DNA of 30,917 nt, taken from Collinsella sp. OM04-5. GTDB lineage: Bacteria > Actinomycetota > Coriobacteriia > Coriobacteriales > Coriobacteriaceae. The notes under the pieces were generated by a model, which saw only the letters and a program-made list of their open reading frames with translations, was not told where the DNA came from and made no database searches. Below, piece after piece: positions 24,246-30,917 of this stretch. Position 1 is the stretch's first letter, and each line of letters starts with the position of its first letter. The position numbers and the translations under genes are program-made. The stretch covers positions 1-30,917 of the forward strand of contig NZ_QSUU01000017.1 of NCBI RefSeq assembly GCF_003439125.1, read 5' to 3'.

Positions 24246-24280
24246 CAAAAAACGGAGCCGCGTTGCCGTGGCTCCGTTTT
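24246..24280 (-). terminator. Terminator of malQ-glgP
   Basis: On the minus strand, AAAACGGAGCC pairs with GGCTCCGTTTT around a 10-nt loop and ends in a T run (24246-24252 on the opposite strand). It lies 25 bases past the glgP stop. Confidence 0.85.
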
Positions 24281-24305
24281 CAAGAGGATGGGCGATGAAA
24301 CCGAA

Positions 24306-26573
24306 TTAGCTCAGGTGCCAGATCTCGTCGTTGTACTGGGAGATCGTACGGTCGGACGAGAAGGTGCCGGCGTTGGCGATATTGATGAGCGCCTTGCGCA
24401 TCCAGGCGTCCTGGTCCTCGTAGTCGGCCAGCACGCGCTCCTTGGTCTGGATGTACTCCTCAATGTCGAGCAGGGCCATAAACCAGTCCTTGCCCTTAAT
24501 GTCGTCGTGCAGGCGCTGCAGGCGCTCGGCGTTGCCGGTTGCCATAAAGGCCGGGTTGGTGATGAAGTCCACCAGCAGTTTAATGCCGGGCTTGCGGTAG
24601 AGCGCACCGGCGTTGTAGGTGCCGTCGGCGTAGAGCTGCTCGACCTGTTTGGACGAGGCACCAAAGGTATAGATGTTCTCGTCGCCCACGAGCTCGGCAA
24701 TCTCCACGTTGGCACCGTCGAGCGTGCACAGGGTTAGGGCGCCGTTGAGCATGAACTTCATGTTGGAGGTGCCGCTCGCCTCCTTGGAGGCCAGGCTGAT
24801 CTGCTCGGAGATGTCAGCGGCGGGGATCACGCGCTCGGCGGCGGTGACGTTGTAGTTCTCGATCATGACAACCTGCAGGTAGGGAGCCACGTCGGGGTCG
24901 TTTGCAATCCACTGCGACAGCGTCAGGATCAGATGGATGATGTCCTGCGCGATAGTGTAGGCAGGCGCCGCCTTGCCGCCAAAGATGATGGTGACAGGGT
25001 GCTTAGGCCTGTTGCCGTTCTTGATATCGAAGTACTTCCAGATGATGTAGAGCGCGAGCATCTGCTGACGCTTGTACTCGTGGATGCGCTTGACCTGGAC
25101 GTCGATGATGGCGTTGGAGGGAATGGTCACGCCCTGCTCGAGCGCCATGAACTGGCGCATGATGGCCTTGGCCTCGACCTTGGTGGCGGCCAGGCGCTCA
25201 AGAACGTCCTTGTCGTCGGCGAACTTGGCGAGTTTGTTCAGATCGCCGGTGCTGCGCCAGTCGGTGCCGATTACATCGTCGAGCAGGCTGGCGAGCGCGG
25301 GGTTGGCCCCATGGATCCAGCGGCGGAAGGTGATGCCGTTGGTCTTGTTGGAGAACTTCTCGGGATAGATCTCGTAGAACGGATGAAGCTCGGTGTCCTC
25401 CAGAATCTTGGTGTGGAGGGCGGCTACACCGTTGATGGAGAAGCCAAAGTGGATGTCCATGTGGGCCATGTGGACGGTGTCGTATTCGTCGATGATGGCG
25501 ACGCGCGGGTCATCGTGCTCGGCTTTCGCGATCTCATCGAGCTTGACGATAATGTCGGCGATGGCAGGGGAGACCTTCTGCAGGCTAACGAGCGGCCACT
25601 TCTCGAGCGCCTCGGCAAGAATCGTGTGGTTAGTGTAGGCGACCAGGGAGCGTACGATGGTCACGGCCTCGTCAAACTCGATGCCATGCTCGGTGGTGAG
25701 CAAGCGAATGAGCTCGGGGATGACCATGGTGGGGTGCGTGTCGTTAATTTGGACCACGGCGTAGTCGGCCAGATCGTGCAGGTTGCTGCCGCGCTCGATG
25801 GCCTCGTCGATCAGGAGCTGGGCGGCGTTGCTCACCATGAAGTATTCCTGGTAGATGCGAAGCAGGCGGCCCTGCTCGTCGGAATCGTCGGGGTAGAGGA
25901 ACAAGGTGAGGTTCTTGGCGATCTCGGTCTTGTCGAAGTCGATGGAGCTGCCGGGGACCAGGCCGTCGTCGACGCTCGCCAGGTCGAACAGGCGCAGACG
26001 GTTCTTGGTGGGCTGGCCGTAACCGGGCACGTCGATGTTGACGAGCTTGGAGGTAACGGCAAAATCGCCGAACTCGACGGTGTAGGAGCGGTCGTCGTCG
26101 ACTAGGATGTCCTGCTCACCGAGCCACTCGTCGGGGACGGCCTTCTGCTGGTTGTCGACAAAGCGCTGACGGAACAGGCCGTAGTGATAGTTGAGGCCCA
26201 CGCCATCGCCGGTCAAGCCCAGCGTGGCGATGGAATCCAGGAAGCATGCGGCCAGACGGCCCAGGCCGCCGTTGCCGAGCGACGGTTCGACCTCGAACTC
26301 CTCGATCTTGTTGAGGTCGTGGCCCGCGGCGGTGAGCTGGTCCTTAACCTCGTCATAGATGCCAAGGTCGATCATATTGTTGATGAGCAGCTTGCCGATC
26401 AAAAACTCGGCAGAGATGTAGTAGAGCTTTTTCTTGCCGTTGTTGAGAGGACAGGCGGCAGAGCGCTCCTGCACGAGCTTGGCCAGCAGCTTATAAATAC
26501 GACGGTCATCGAGCTGCTCGAGCGAGGTGCCAAAGGACTGCTCGGCAAGATCCGCAAGATTGATACGGGGCAT
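24306..26573 (-). CDS. glgP: Glycogen/maltodextrin phosphorylase
   Basis: This PLP enzyme releases glucose 1-phosphate from alpha-1,4-glucans with phosphate. It shows LGNGGLGRLAACFLDS, the central NDTHPTMVIPELIRLL, RIHEYKRQQM and the PLP site EASGTSNMKFMLNGA (K606), followed by LCTLDGANVEI. At 755 aa it has the length of bacterial phosphorylases without a long regulatory N-terminus. AGGAGGAAAC precedes the ATG. It is downstream of malQ on the same strand, with a hairpin between them, so MalQ products and stored glycogen would feed it. Confidence 0.95.
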   Translation of the reverse strand: MPRINLADLAEQSFGTSLEQLDDRRIYKLLAKLVQERSAACPLNNGKKKLYYISAEFLIGKLLINNMIDLGIYDEVKDQLTAAGHDLNKIEEFEVEPSLGNGGLGRLAACFLDSIATLGLTGDGVGLNYHYGLFRQRFVDNQQKAVPDEWLGEQDILVDDDRSYTVEFGDFAVTSKLVNIDVPGYGQPTKNRLRLFDLASVDDGLVPGSSIDFDKTEIAKNLTLFLYPDDSDEQGRLLRIYQEYFMVSNAAQLLIDEAIERGSNLHDLADYAVVQINDTHPTMVIPELIRLLTTEHGIEFDEAVTIVRSLVAYTNHTILAEALEKWPLVSLQKVSPAIADIIVKLDEIAKAEHDDPRVAIIDEYDTVHMAHMDIHFGFSINGVAALHTKILEDTELHPFYEIYPEKFSNKTNGITFRRWIHGANPALASLLDDVIGTDWRSTGDLNKLAKFADDKDVLERLAATKVEAKAIMRQFMALEQGVTIPSNAIIDVQVKRIHEYKRQQMLALYIIWKYFDIKNGNRPKHPVTIIFGGKAAPAYTIAQDIIHLILTLSQWIANDPDVAPYLQVVMIENYNVTAAERVIPAADISEQISLASKEASGTSNMKFMLNGALTLCTLDGANVEIAELVGDENIYTFGASSKQVEQLYADGTYNAGALYRKPGIKLLVDFITNPAFMATGNAERLQRLHDDIKGKDWFMALLDIEEYIQTKERVLADYEDQDAWMRKALINIANAGTFSSDRTISQYNDEIWHLS

Positions 26574-26620
26574 GTTTCCTCCTGTGATGGGTTGATTACA
26601 TGTCAGAAATTCAAAAGAAG

Positions 26621-26653
26621 CCCGCGCGAGGGATTGGAGTGGCCTCGCGCGGG
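26621..26653 (-). terminator. Attenuating hairpin between malQ and glgP
   Basis: CCCGCGCGAGG (26621-26631) and its complement (26643-26653) form an 11-bp stem followed on the minus strand by CTTCTTTTG. It may end part of the malQ transcripts before glgP. Confidence 0.55.
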
Positions 26654-26701
26654 GAAAACGGACGCGTCCGCACGATGGGGTGGGGTCGGGCGCGGTGGCT
26701 C

Positions 26702-28207
26702 CTATTGGGGAAGCTCAATTTCGTCTTCCGACGGGATGCGGAAGTAGGTCTCGGTCCAGCCGGTGAGCTTGTGCTCGAGCTCGCGGGTGATGGCGCCATC
26801 GAGCATGCGCCAGGTCCAGTTGCCGCCCATGGTGGCGGGAGTGTTGATGCGCGCCTCGTTGCCCAGGTTGAGCAGGTCCTGCATGGTGTAGATGCAGGTA
26901 TCGCTTACGCTGGCGGCGATGGCGCGGTTGAGTGCATCGGCCATGGGCTCGCCTGCCTGCTGGTGGGTGTACAGGGCCGCCTGCTCGCGCTGACGCGGGG
27001 TGGCCGTTCCCTCAAACCAACCGCGCGCCGTCTCGTTGTCGTGTGTGCCCACATAGGCGACGGTGTTGGCAATGTAGTTGTGCGGCAGGTAGTACGAGTT
27101 GGTGCCCTCAAAGGCGAACTGCAAGATCTTCATGCCGGGGAAGCCCGAGTTGTCGCGCATGTCGATGACGCCGGGGGTGAGGAAGCCCAGGTCTTCGGCG
27201 ATGATGGGCAGCGTGCCGAGCTTTTCCTCGAGCGTCTTGAAGAACTTGAGGCCGGGGCCCTGCGTCCACGAACCGTAGGACGAATCGGGTGAGGAGAACG
27301 GCACCTCCCAATAGGCCTCGAAGCCGCGGAAGTGATCCAGGCGGATGACATCGTACATGTCGAGGGCGGCGCGGATACGGCCCTCCCACCAGGAGAAACC
27401 GTCGGCTTCCATGGCGTCCCAGTCGTAGATGGGATTGCCCCAGTACTGGCCGGTGGCCGAGAACTGGTCGGGCGGCGTGCCGGCGACACTCACAGGATTA
27501 CCGGCGGCGTCGATCTTAAAGAGCTCGGGCGTGGCCCACATCTCGACGGAGTCGCGCGAGACATAGATGGGCAGGTCGCCGATGATGAGGATATCGCGCT
27601 CGTTGGCATAGGCCTTGAGGCGGCTCCACTGACGATTGAAGAAGTACTGCGTCATCTGGTGGTAGAGCATGCGCGCGGGATGGGCGGCGCAGACCTTGGC
27701 AGAAGCCTCGCCGCGGGTACGGAGCTCTGCGGGCCACTCCCAAAAGGCCTTGAGACCGCACTCCTCCTTGACGGTCATGAACTCGCAGTAGGGGATGAGC
27801 CAGTCTTCGTTTGCTTGGACAAAGTCGTCGAAGTCGGCCGGCTTGTCGGCGGCAAAGCGCTCGGCGGCGCGGTCGAGAATCTGACGACGGCCACCAAAGA
27901 TGGCACCATAGTCGACATTGCTGGGGTCGGAGCCCAGGTACACGCCGTCGATATCGCACTGCTCCAGATAGCCGGCCTCGATAAGCTCGGCAAAGTCGAT
28001 GAAATTGGGGTTGCCCGCACGGGCCGAGAACGACTGATAGGGCGAGTCGCCATAGCTCGTTGTCGTAAGGGGGAGAATCTGCCAGTAATGTTGTTTGCAC
28101 GAGGCGAGGAAATCGACAAAGTCATAGGCGTTCCAGCCAAAGCCGCCGATACCGTAAGGTCCGGGCAATGACGAAACGGGCATCAGAACGCCGCTTGCAC
28201 GCTCCAT
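26702..28207 (-). CDS. malQ: 4-alpha-glucanotransferase (amylomaltase)
   Basis: MalQ transfers glucan chains between maltodextrins and releases glucose, making longer chains for the phosphorylase. The GH77 features are MPVSSLPGPYGIGGFG at the N-terminus, the nucleophile region VIRLDHFRGFEAYWEVP (D291), the acid/base region IIAEDLGFLTPGV, and YVGTHDNETARGWF. At 501 aa it has the family's length. The frame is open to 28279, but the conserved protein begins at the ATG at 28207, with a GGTGAG/AAGGA region upstream. First gene of the malQ-glgP unit. Confidence 0.94.
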   Translation of the reverse strand: MERASGVLMPVSSLPGPYGIGGFGWNAYDFVDFLASCKQHYWQILPLTTTSYGDSPYQSFSARAGNPNFIDFAELIEAGYLEQCDIDGVYLGSDPSNVDYGAIFGGRRQILDRAAERFAADKPADFDDFVQANEDWLIPYCEFMTVKEECGLKAFWEWPAELRTRGEASAKVCAAHPARMLYHQMTQYFFNRQWSRLKAYANERDILIIGDLPIYVSRDSVEMWATPELFKIDAAGNPVSVAGTPPDQFSATGQYWGNPIYDWDAMEADGFSWWEGRIRAALDMYDVIRLDHFRGFEAYWEVPFSSPDSSYGSWTQGPGLKFFKTLEEKLGTLPIIAEDLGFLTPGVIDMRDNSGFPGMKILQFAFEGTNSYYLPHNYIANTVAYVGTHDNETARGWFEGTATPRQREQAALYTHQQAGEPMADALNRAIAASVSDTCIYTMQDLLNLGNEARINTPATMGGNWTWRMLDGAITRELEHKLTGWTETYFRIPSEDEIELPQ

Positions 28208-28292
28208 GGATGCACTCACCGTCCTTTTGAATAAGGGGCTGCGCCGTAGATGGATAGACGGCTCGTCCCGAGTTTCCATTGCTATTGTCCCT

Positions 28293-28321
28293 ATTGTAGA
28301 ACATGTTGTTTAAACATGTAT
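28293..28321 (-). promoter_or_regulatory. Promoter of malQ-glgP with internal operator
   Basis: On the minus strand, TACAAT (28293-28298) is preceded by a TATACA-like -35 box. TTGTTTAAACAT (28306-28317), an 11 of 12 match to the local consensus, lies between the two boxes, a classic repressor position. Confidence 0.6.
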
Positions 28322-28510
28322 AGAGAGAATGAAAAAGTTGCCGACTTTCGGTGAATGGTAGTGCGCCATAGACGATATGAGTTGAACATTGGGAGCTCCT
28401 CCCCTTGCGGCTCTTTTGTGGGTCGGGCGACAATGGTCGTCGTCATTAAAGACCGGCTGCCAGCCAGGTTGCAACAATGCAAGAAGGGTTCACATTCAGT
28501 TGGCCGTTGA

Positions 28511-28788
28511 CACAAACAATCGCGCGAAGACCTCGTCTTCTTCGGTAAGTCCAGGCGCGGCAAGACGCGCATGGCAGTCGCCCTCACGATGCGCGCGGTC
28601 GCCGCGGACATGTCGGTCAGGTTCTGGCAGACCGCGCAGCTGGTTCTCGAGCTCGGCAACGCGAAGCGCAAGGGAACGCTGTCGAAACTGTTGAACGACG
28701 TGTCGCCCGCGAGGCTGCTCGTGCTCGACGAGTTCGTCTACGTCCCCTGCGACGTAGACGGTGCGAGGGTTCTCTACCAGGTCATTTC
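28511..28788 (+). pseudogene. IS21-family IstB ATPase fragment
   Basis: After a stop at 28508 the frame reads REDLVFFGKSRRGKT, MAVALTMRAVAADMSVRF, and SKLLNDVSPARLLVLDEFVY then VPCDVDGARVLYQVIS. This matches the P-loop and Walker B part of IstB (family form NLVFFGxxGTGKTHLA...LLIIDELGYVPFDxxGA). Walker A is altered (GKSRRGKT). The N-terminal third and the C-terminal third are missing; homology stops abruptly near 28788, where the IS110 fragment begins. Confidence 0.75.
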
Positions 28789-29165
28789 CGTCCATGTAGT
28801 GCTCGTAGGCCGCGGCGTCGTCGGGCTCGTCGAAGGAGAGGGACTCCGTCCAGTCCCAGTAGGCCCCCGTCCAGGCGCCCCTGCGCCTGCCGGCCGGCGT
28901 CGTCTCGTCGAAGACGAGGCCGTGGCGCAGCAGGAACTTCGACATCCGCTGCTTGGCGTGTTGCAGGTCGTCGCGCGCGTCCTCGAGGGCGCTCGTCGGG
29001 GACCCACACCTCGACGACGTTGCGGCGCGCCAGCATGCGTGCCAGCCACTCGGCGTCGCGGCGGTCGTTCTTGCGGCCGCGGTCGGCCGCGGGCCGGTGC
29101 ATCTTCGGGACCGCCCCGACGACGCAGCCGAGGCCGAGGGCCCGCAGCGCGCGGCCGCGGTTGAT
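28786..29165 (-). pseudogene. IS110-family transposase fragment, frameshifted
   Basis: One minus-strand frame reads GRKNDRRDAEWLARMLARRN then VVEVWVPDE, the RuvC-like N-domain of IS110 transposases. After a frameshift near 28990, another frame continues ALEDARDDLQHAKQRMSKFL, LRHGLVFDE and AWTGAYWDWTESLSFDEPDD, which is the following part of the same family. The start and the C-terminal domain are absent. Confidence 0.7.
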
Positions 29166-29491
29166 GGTACGACCATTGTCGCCCGACCCACGAGAGAGCT
29201 GCAAGGGGAGAGGCCCCAATGTTCAACTCATATCGTCTGTTGTGCCAGAGTCGCTCGGGAAAGCGCGACCGACGCAGCGCGCTGTTTTCCAGTCACATCC
29301 AGTTCGGGTTGATTTCAGCATGCGATAAGAAACTGGATTTGAATTTCGACTCGAAAGATGGGCAATGCTGATGAGAAACGCTTGGAGTTCGGGATTGCGC
29401 GGCGTGAAGCGACCCTCTTCTTATCGAGTTCGTTACAATGTAGGAAAAACAGTAAGTAAGAAGACCTCTGATTGCTTTAGGAGGAGCTGTG

Positions 29492-30028
29492 GTGAATAGC
29501 GCCCAGAAGATCGATAAGTCCATCCAGAAGATGATGACTCTCGGAAGAAGGCTTGGGATTCTGTTTACGGCGCTGTTTATAGCGGTGTGTTGCTGTTCGG
29601 TGGTGGTGGTTATTTCCATTGGGCTTATGGCTGCTCAAGGAAACCTATATGATCCATCAAAGACGGTTTCCGTAGTGGTTCCTTTGATGTATCTTCTGAT
29701 TTCCGGAGGGGCCACATGGACCCTGCGGGGAATCAGCATGGACATGGCTCATGGCGAATCGCCCTTTACCCTTTCGCATGCTCGAAGAATCTCGATTATC
29801 GGGTGGCTGTTTGTTGCAGCGGCAATAGGTGACCTCTTGTTTTCTCCGGGGTTTCTTTCGATAGTGATTGGCCCCTTCGACTTGCTGGGGAACGCCTATT
29901 CGATGTTTGAAAACCTGGCCCTGCCCATAGATATTGGTGCTGTGCTGGGGGCCGTTTGCTGCTTCTCGATTTCTGCGATATGGCGCTACGGAGCTCTGCT
30001 TCAAGACCAGACCGAGGATTTGGTGTGA
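29492..30028 (+). CDS. DUF2975-type membrane protein
   Basis: This 178-aa protein has four likely membrane helices: about 20-45 (LGILFTALFIAVCCCSVVVV), 58-78, 100-122 and 140-165. The central AHGESPFTLSHARRISIIGW fits the conserved GxSPF...R-IGW segment of DUF2975 proteins. Two GTG codons lie in a row; AGGAGG at 29479-29484 fits the second (29492) better. It overlaps nothing but is followed nine bases later by an XRE regulator, the usual partner of this family. The function of the family is not established. Confidence 0.75.
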   Translation: MNSAQKIDKSIQKMMTLGRRLGILFTALFIAVCCCSVVVVISIGLMAAQGNLYDPSKTVSVVVPLMYLLISGGATWTLRGISMDMAHGESPFTLSHARRISIIGWLFVAAAIGDLLFSPGFLSIVIGPFDLLGNAYSMFENLALPIDIGAVLGAVCCFSISAIWRYGALLQDQTEDLV

Positions 30029-30036
30029 GGGGCGGC

Positions 30037-30366
30037 ATGGACTATCTGATTATTGAGCTTGAAAGCTTATTGCTTCGACGCGGAAAGACGAGTACGGATA
30101 TCATTCGGGCGACCGGGCACACACCGGCAAGTATCTCAAAAATACGAAATGGCAAGGTGAAGGCAATTAGGTTAAAGACATTGCTGGATATTTGCGTAGA
30201 GCTTGATTGCCAGCCTGGCGATCTTATTAAGCGCGTCAACGAAAGAGAACTTGAGGAACTGGCGACGCGGCGCGCCCGCAACGCGCTGAGCAGGGCGACC
30301 GCGACGGGTGATGACCCGGTCCTGGAGTCAGATCATGTTTACGTGGTCGATCTTAGAGACGACTGA
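30037..30366 (+). CDS. XRE-family (YozG-like) transcriptional regulator
   Basis: A helix-turn-helix covers about residues 1-65: LLRRGKTSTDIIRATGHTPA, SISKIRNGKVKAIRLKTL and LDICVELDCQPGDLI. The CQPGDLI ending is typical of the small Cro-like regulators next to DUF2975 genes. The C-terminal 45 residues are charged and lack a known domain. The ATG at 30037 follows GAGGGG that overlaps the end of the DUF2975 gene; the frame upstream of it lies inside that gene and is not used. Total 109 aa. Confidence 0.85.
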   Translation: MDYLIIELESLLLRRGKTSTDIIRATGHTPASISKIRNGKVKAIRLKTLLDICVELDCQPGDLIKRVNERELEELATRRARNALSRATATGDDPVLESDHVYVVDLRDD

Positions 30367-30397
30367 GGCTGGAGAATAAAAAAGTATTGAGCAGGTG

Positions 30398-30435
30398 CAG
30401 CCCGTGAAAACAACGGTTTTCACGGGCTGTTCATT
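30398..30435 (+). terminator. Terminator of the DUF2975-XRE operon
   Basis: CAGCCCGTGAAAA (30398-30410) pairs perfectly with TTTTCACGGGCTG (30417-30429), 30 bases after the stop. Confidence 0.85.
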
Positions 30436-30549
30436 CAACGTCCTGCAGTGGCCTGTATTTCTCGCCGCGTCACTGGGGAACGAGAGAGTCATTTCCTGTG
30501 CTGGATGCAGGGGGGTGCTTACCTTGTGTAATATATAAATAAGCTTATA

Positions 30550-30578
30550 TTGAAATATGATACATATCGAATTAGAAT
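30550..30578 (+). promoter_or_regulatory. Promoter of the cysteine-rich peptide genes
   Basis: TTGAAA (30550-30555) and TAGAAT (30573-30578) are 17 bp apart in a strikingly A+T-rich stretch. The predicted leader is about 30 nt. It gives these small genes their own transcript after the terminator of the upstream operon. Confidence 0.65.
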
Positions 30579-30616
30579 AACATTATCAATTCGGTATGCA
30601 AGGAAAGGAGGGAGAG

Positions 30617-30736
30617 ATGGATTGGATTAACGAGCCGGAGGAAGGCGTTGCACCCGCGTGCGGCAACTGCTTCTTCTACGCGCACGGGGGATGCACGAAG
30701 AGGTGCCCCAATCAGTCCTGCACGTTCCGTTTCTAG
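30617..30736 (+). CDS. Small cysteine-rich peptide, copy 1 (39 aa)
   Basis: The frame encodes MDWINEPEEGVAPACGNC, FFYAHGGCTKRC and PNQSCTFRF. Five cysteines lie at 15, 18, 26, 30 and 35 (C-x2-C-x7-C-x3-C-x4-C). A strong ribosome binding site, AAAGGAGGGAG, precedes the ATG. A paralogue with all five cysteines at the same positions follows, so the frame is certainly selected. The acidic N-terminus (MxWIxEP) and Cys-rich C-terminus recall either a small zinc- or iron-binding protein or a RiPP precursor with leader and core. There is no signal peptide. No maturation enzyme is visible before the window ends. Confidence 0.8.
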   Translation: MDWINEPEEGVAPACGNCFFYAHGGCTKRCPNQSCTFRF

Positions 30737-30745
30737 GGGGCAGAG

Positions 30746-30781
30746 ATGAACTGGCTTTCTACCGCGAAAGGAGGGGAATGA
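30746..30781 (+). CDS. Possible 11-codon frame between the two peptides
   Basis: MNWLSTAKGGE begins like its neighbours (M-acidic/Asn-W-I/L) and ends two bases before the second peptide's ATG. The AAAGGAGGGG site for that gene lies inside it. It may be a truncated third copy or a coupling frame, or chance. Confidence 0.25.
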   Translation: MNWLSTAKGGE

Positions 30782-30782
30782 A

Positions 30783-30902
30783 ATGGAATGGATTACCGAG
30801 CCGTCAGCCGGGGCTGAGCCCATGTGCAGCAATTGCTTCTTTTACGCGCACGGCAGCTGCAGCACCAAGTGTTCTTCACAGGAGTGCACTATCCGCTTTT
30901 AG
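30783..30902 (+). CDS. Small cysteine-rich peptide, copy 2 (39 aa)
   Basis: The frame encodes MEWITEPSAGAEPMCSNC, FFYAHGSCSTKC and SSQECTIRF. It has the same length as copy 1 and the same cysteine positions. Identical elements are W3, I4, E6-P7, G10, P13, the block NCFFYAHG (17-24), the cysteines, Q33, T36 and R38-F39. Differences concentrate between the cysteines and in the leader. AAAGGAGGGG is seven bases from the ATG. A hairpin begins inside its last codons. Confidence 0.8.
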   Translation: MEWITEPSAGAEPMCSNCFFYAHGSCSTKCSSQECTIRF

Positions 30903-30914
30903 CGGATAGTGCAC
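30884..30914 (+). repeat. Hairpin spanning the stop codon of peptide copy 2
   Basis: GTGCACTATCCGCT (30884-30897) pairs perfectly with AGCGGATAGTGCAC (30901-30914) around TTT. It covers the last four sense codons and the TAG. It may be a terminator whose T run lies past the window edge. Confidence 0.7.
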
Positions 30915-30917
30915 GCC

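Larger units (their letters stand above)
28370..29238. mobile_element. Degraded insertion-sequence block bounded by about 70-bp inverted repeats
   Basis: The ends 28370-28440 and 29169-29238 are inverted copies of each other with roughly 85 percent identity; they begin AGACGATATGAGTTGAACAT. Inside lie fragments of an IS21 helper (+) and an IS110-family transposase (-). Neither is complete, so the block cannot move by itself. The 303 bp between malQ and the first fragment and the 326 bp from the second fragment to the DUF2975 gene hold these repeats and otherwise nothing I recognise. Confidence 0.65.

Overview
The window looks like chromosomal DNA of a G+C-rich, Gram-positive gut actinobacterium, most likely a Coriobacteriia member close to Collinsella. 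This assignment is inferred from gene content, strong AGGAGG-type ribosome binding sites, C/G-ending codons in highly expressed genes and the style of the intergenic repeats. No rRNA gene or marker search was possible.

Layout. 1-7033 (+): a compact housekeeping operon, acpS, nnrE/nnrD, alr, family 4 uracil-DNA glycosylase, tsaE, and one polypeptide that joins TsaB, RimI and TsaD. 7172-7745 (-): a Phd/ParE-type toxin-antitoxin pair with a palindromic operator. 7812-7971: a long foldback element. 8070-10229 (+): a cstA-type transporter behind a leader with a 14-codon Ile/Val-rich peptide and a terminator. 10413-12605 (+): a protein with a JetD/DUF2220-like TOPRIM C-terminus. 12614-13480: a repeat cluster (second foldback element, MITE-like inverted repeat, REP-like hairpins, duplicated blocks) next to tRNA-Gln. 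13595-15665 (-): a CwlM-like peptidoglycan-binding protein and a polyprenyl synthase.

15781-28317 is an alpha-glucan region: a PTS EIIC-EIIB-HAD fusion (-), a divergent GntR/HutC regulator, a MalE-MalF-MalG-MalK-type ABC importer (+), and malQ-glgP (-). Five near-matches to the palindrome TTGTTTAAACAA lie upstream of the PTS gene, the regulator, malE (two) and malQ, so the block is probably one regulon. Maltodextrins would be imported, rearranged by MalQ and phosphorolysed by GlgP, while the PTS-phosphatase fusion handles a disaccharide or glucoside. Between malK and glgP sits an array of six 13-nt alternately inverted repeats on an almost exact 40-bp period.

28370-29238 is an inverted-repeat-bounded graveyard of IS21 and IS110 fragments. 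29492-30366 is a DUF2975 membrane protein/XRE regulator pair. The end holds two tandem 39-residue, five-cysteine peptides with their own promoter; this, the 40-bp array, the variable-arm foldback elements and the cstA leader are the best candidates for something undescribed.
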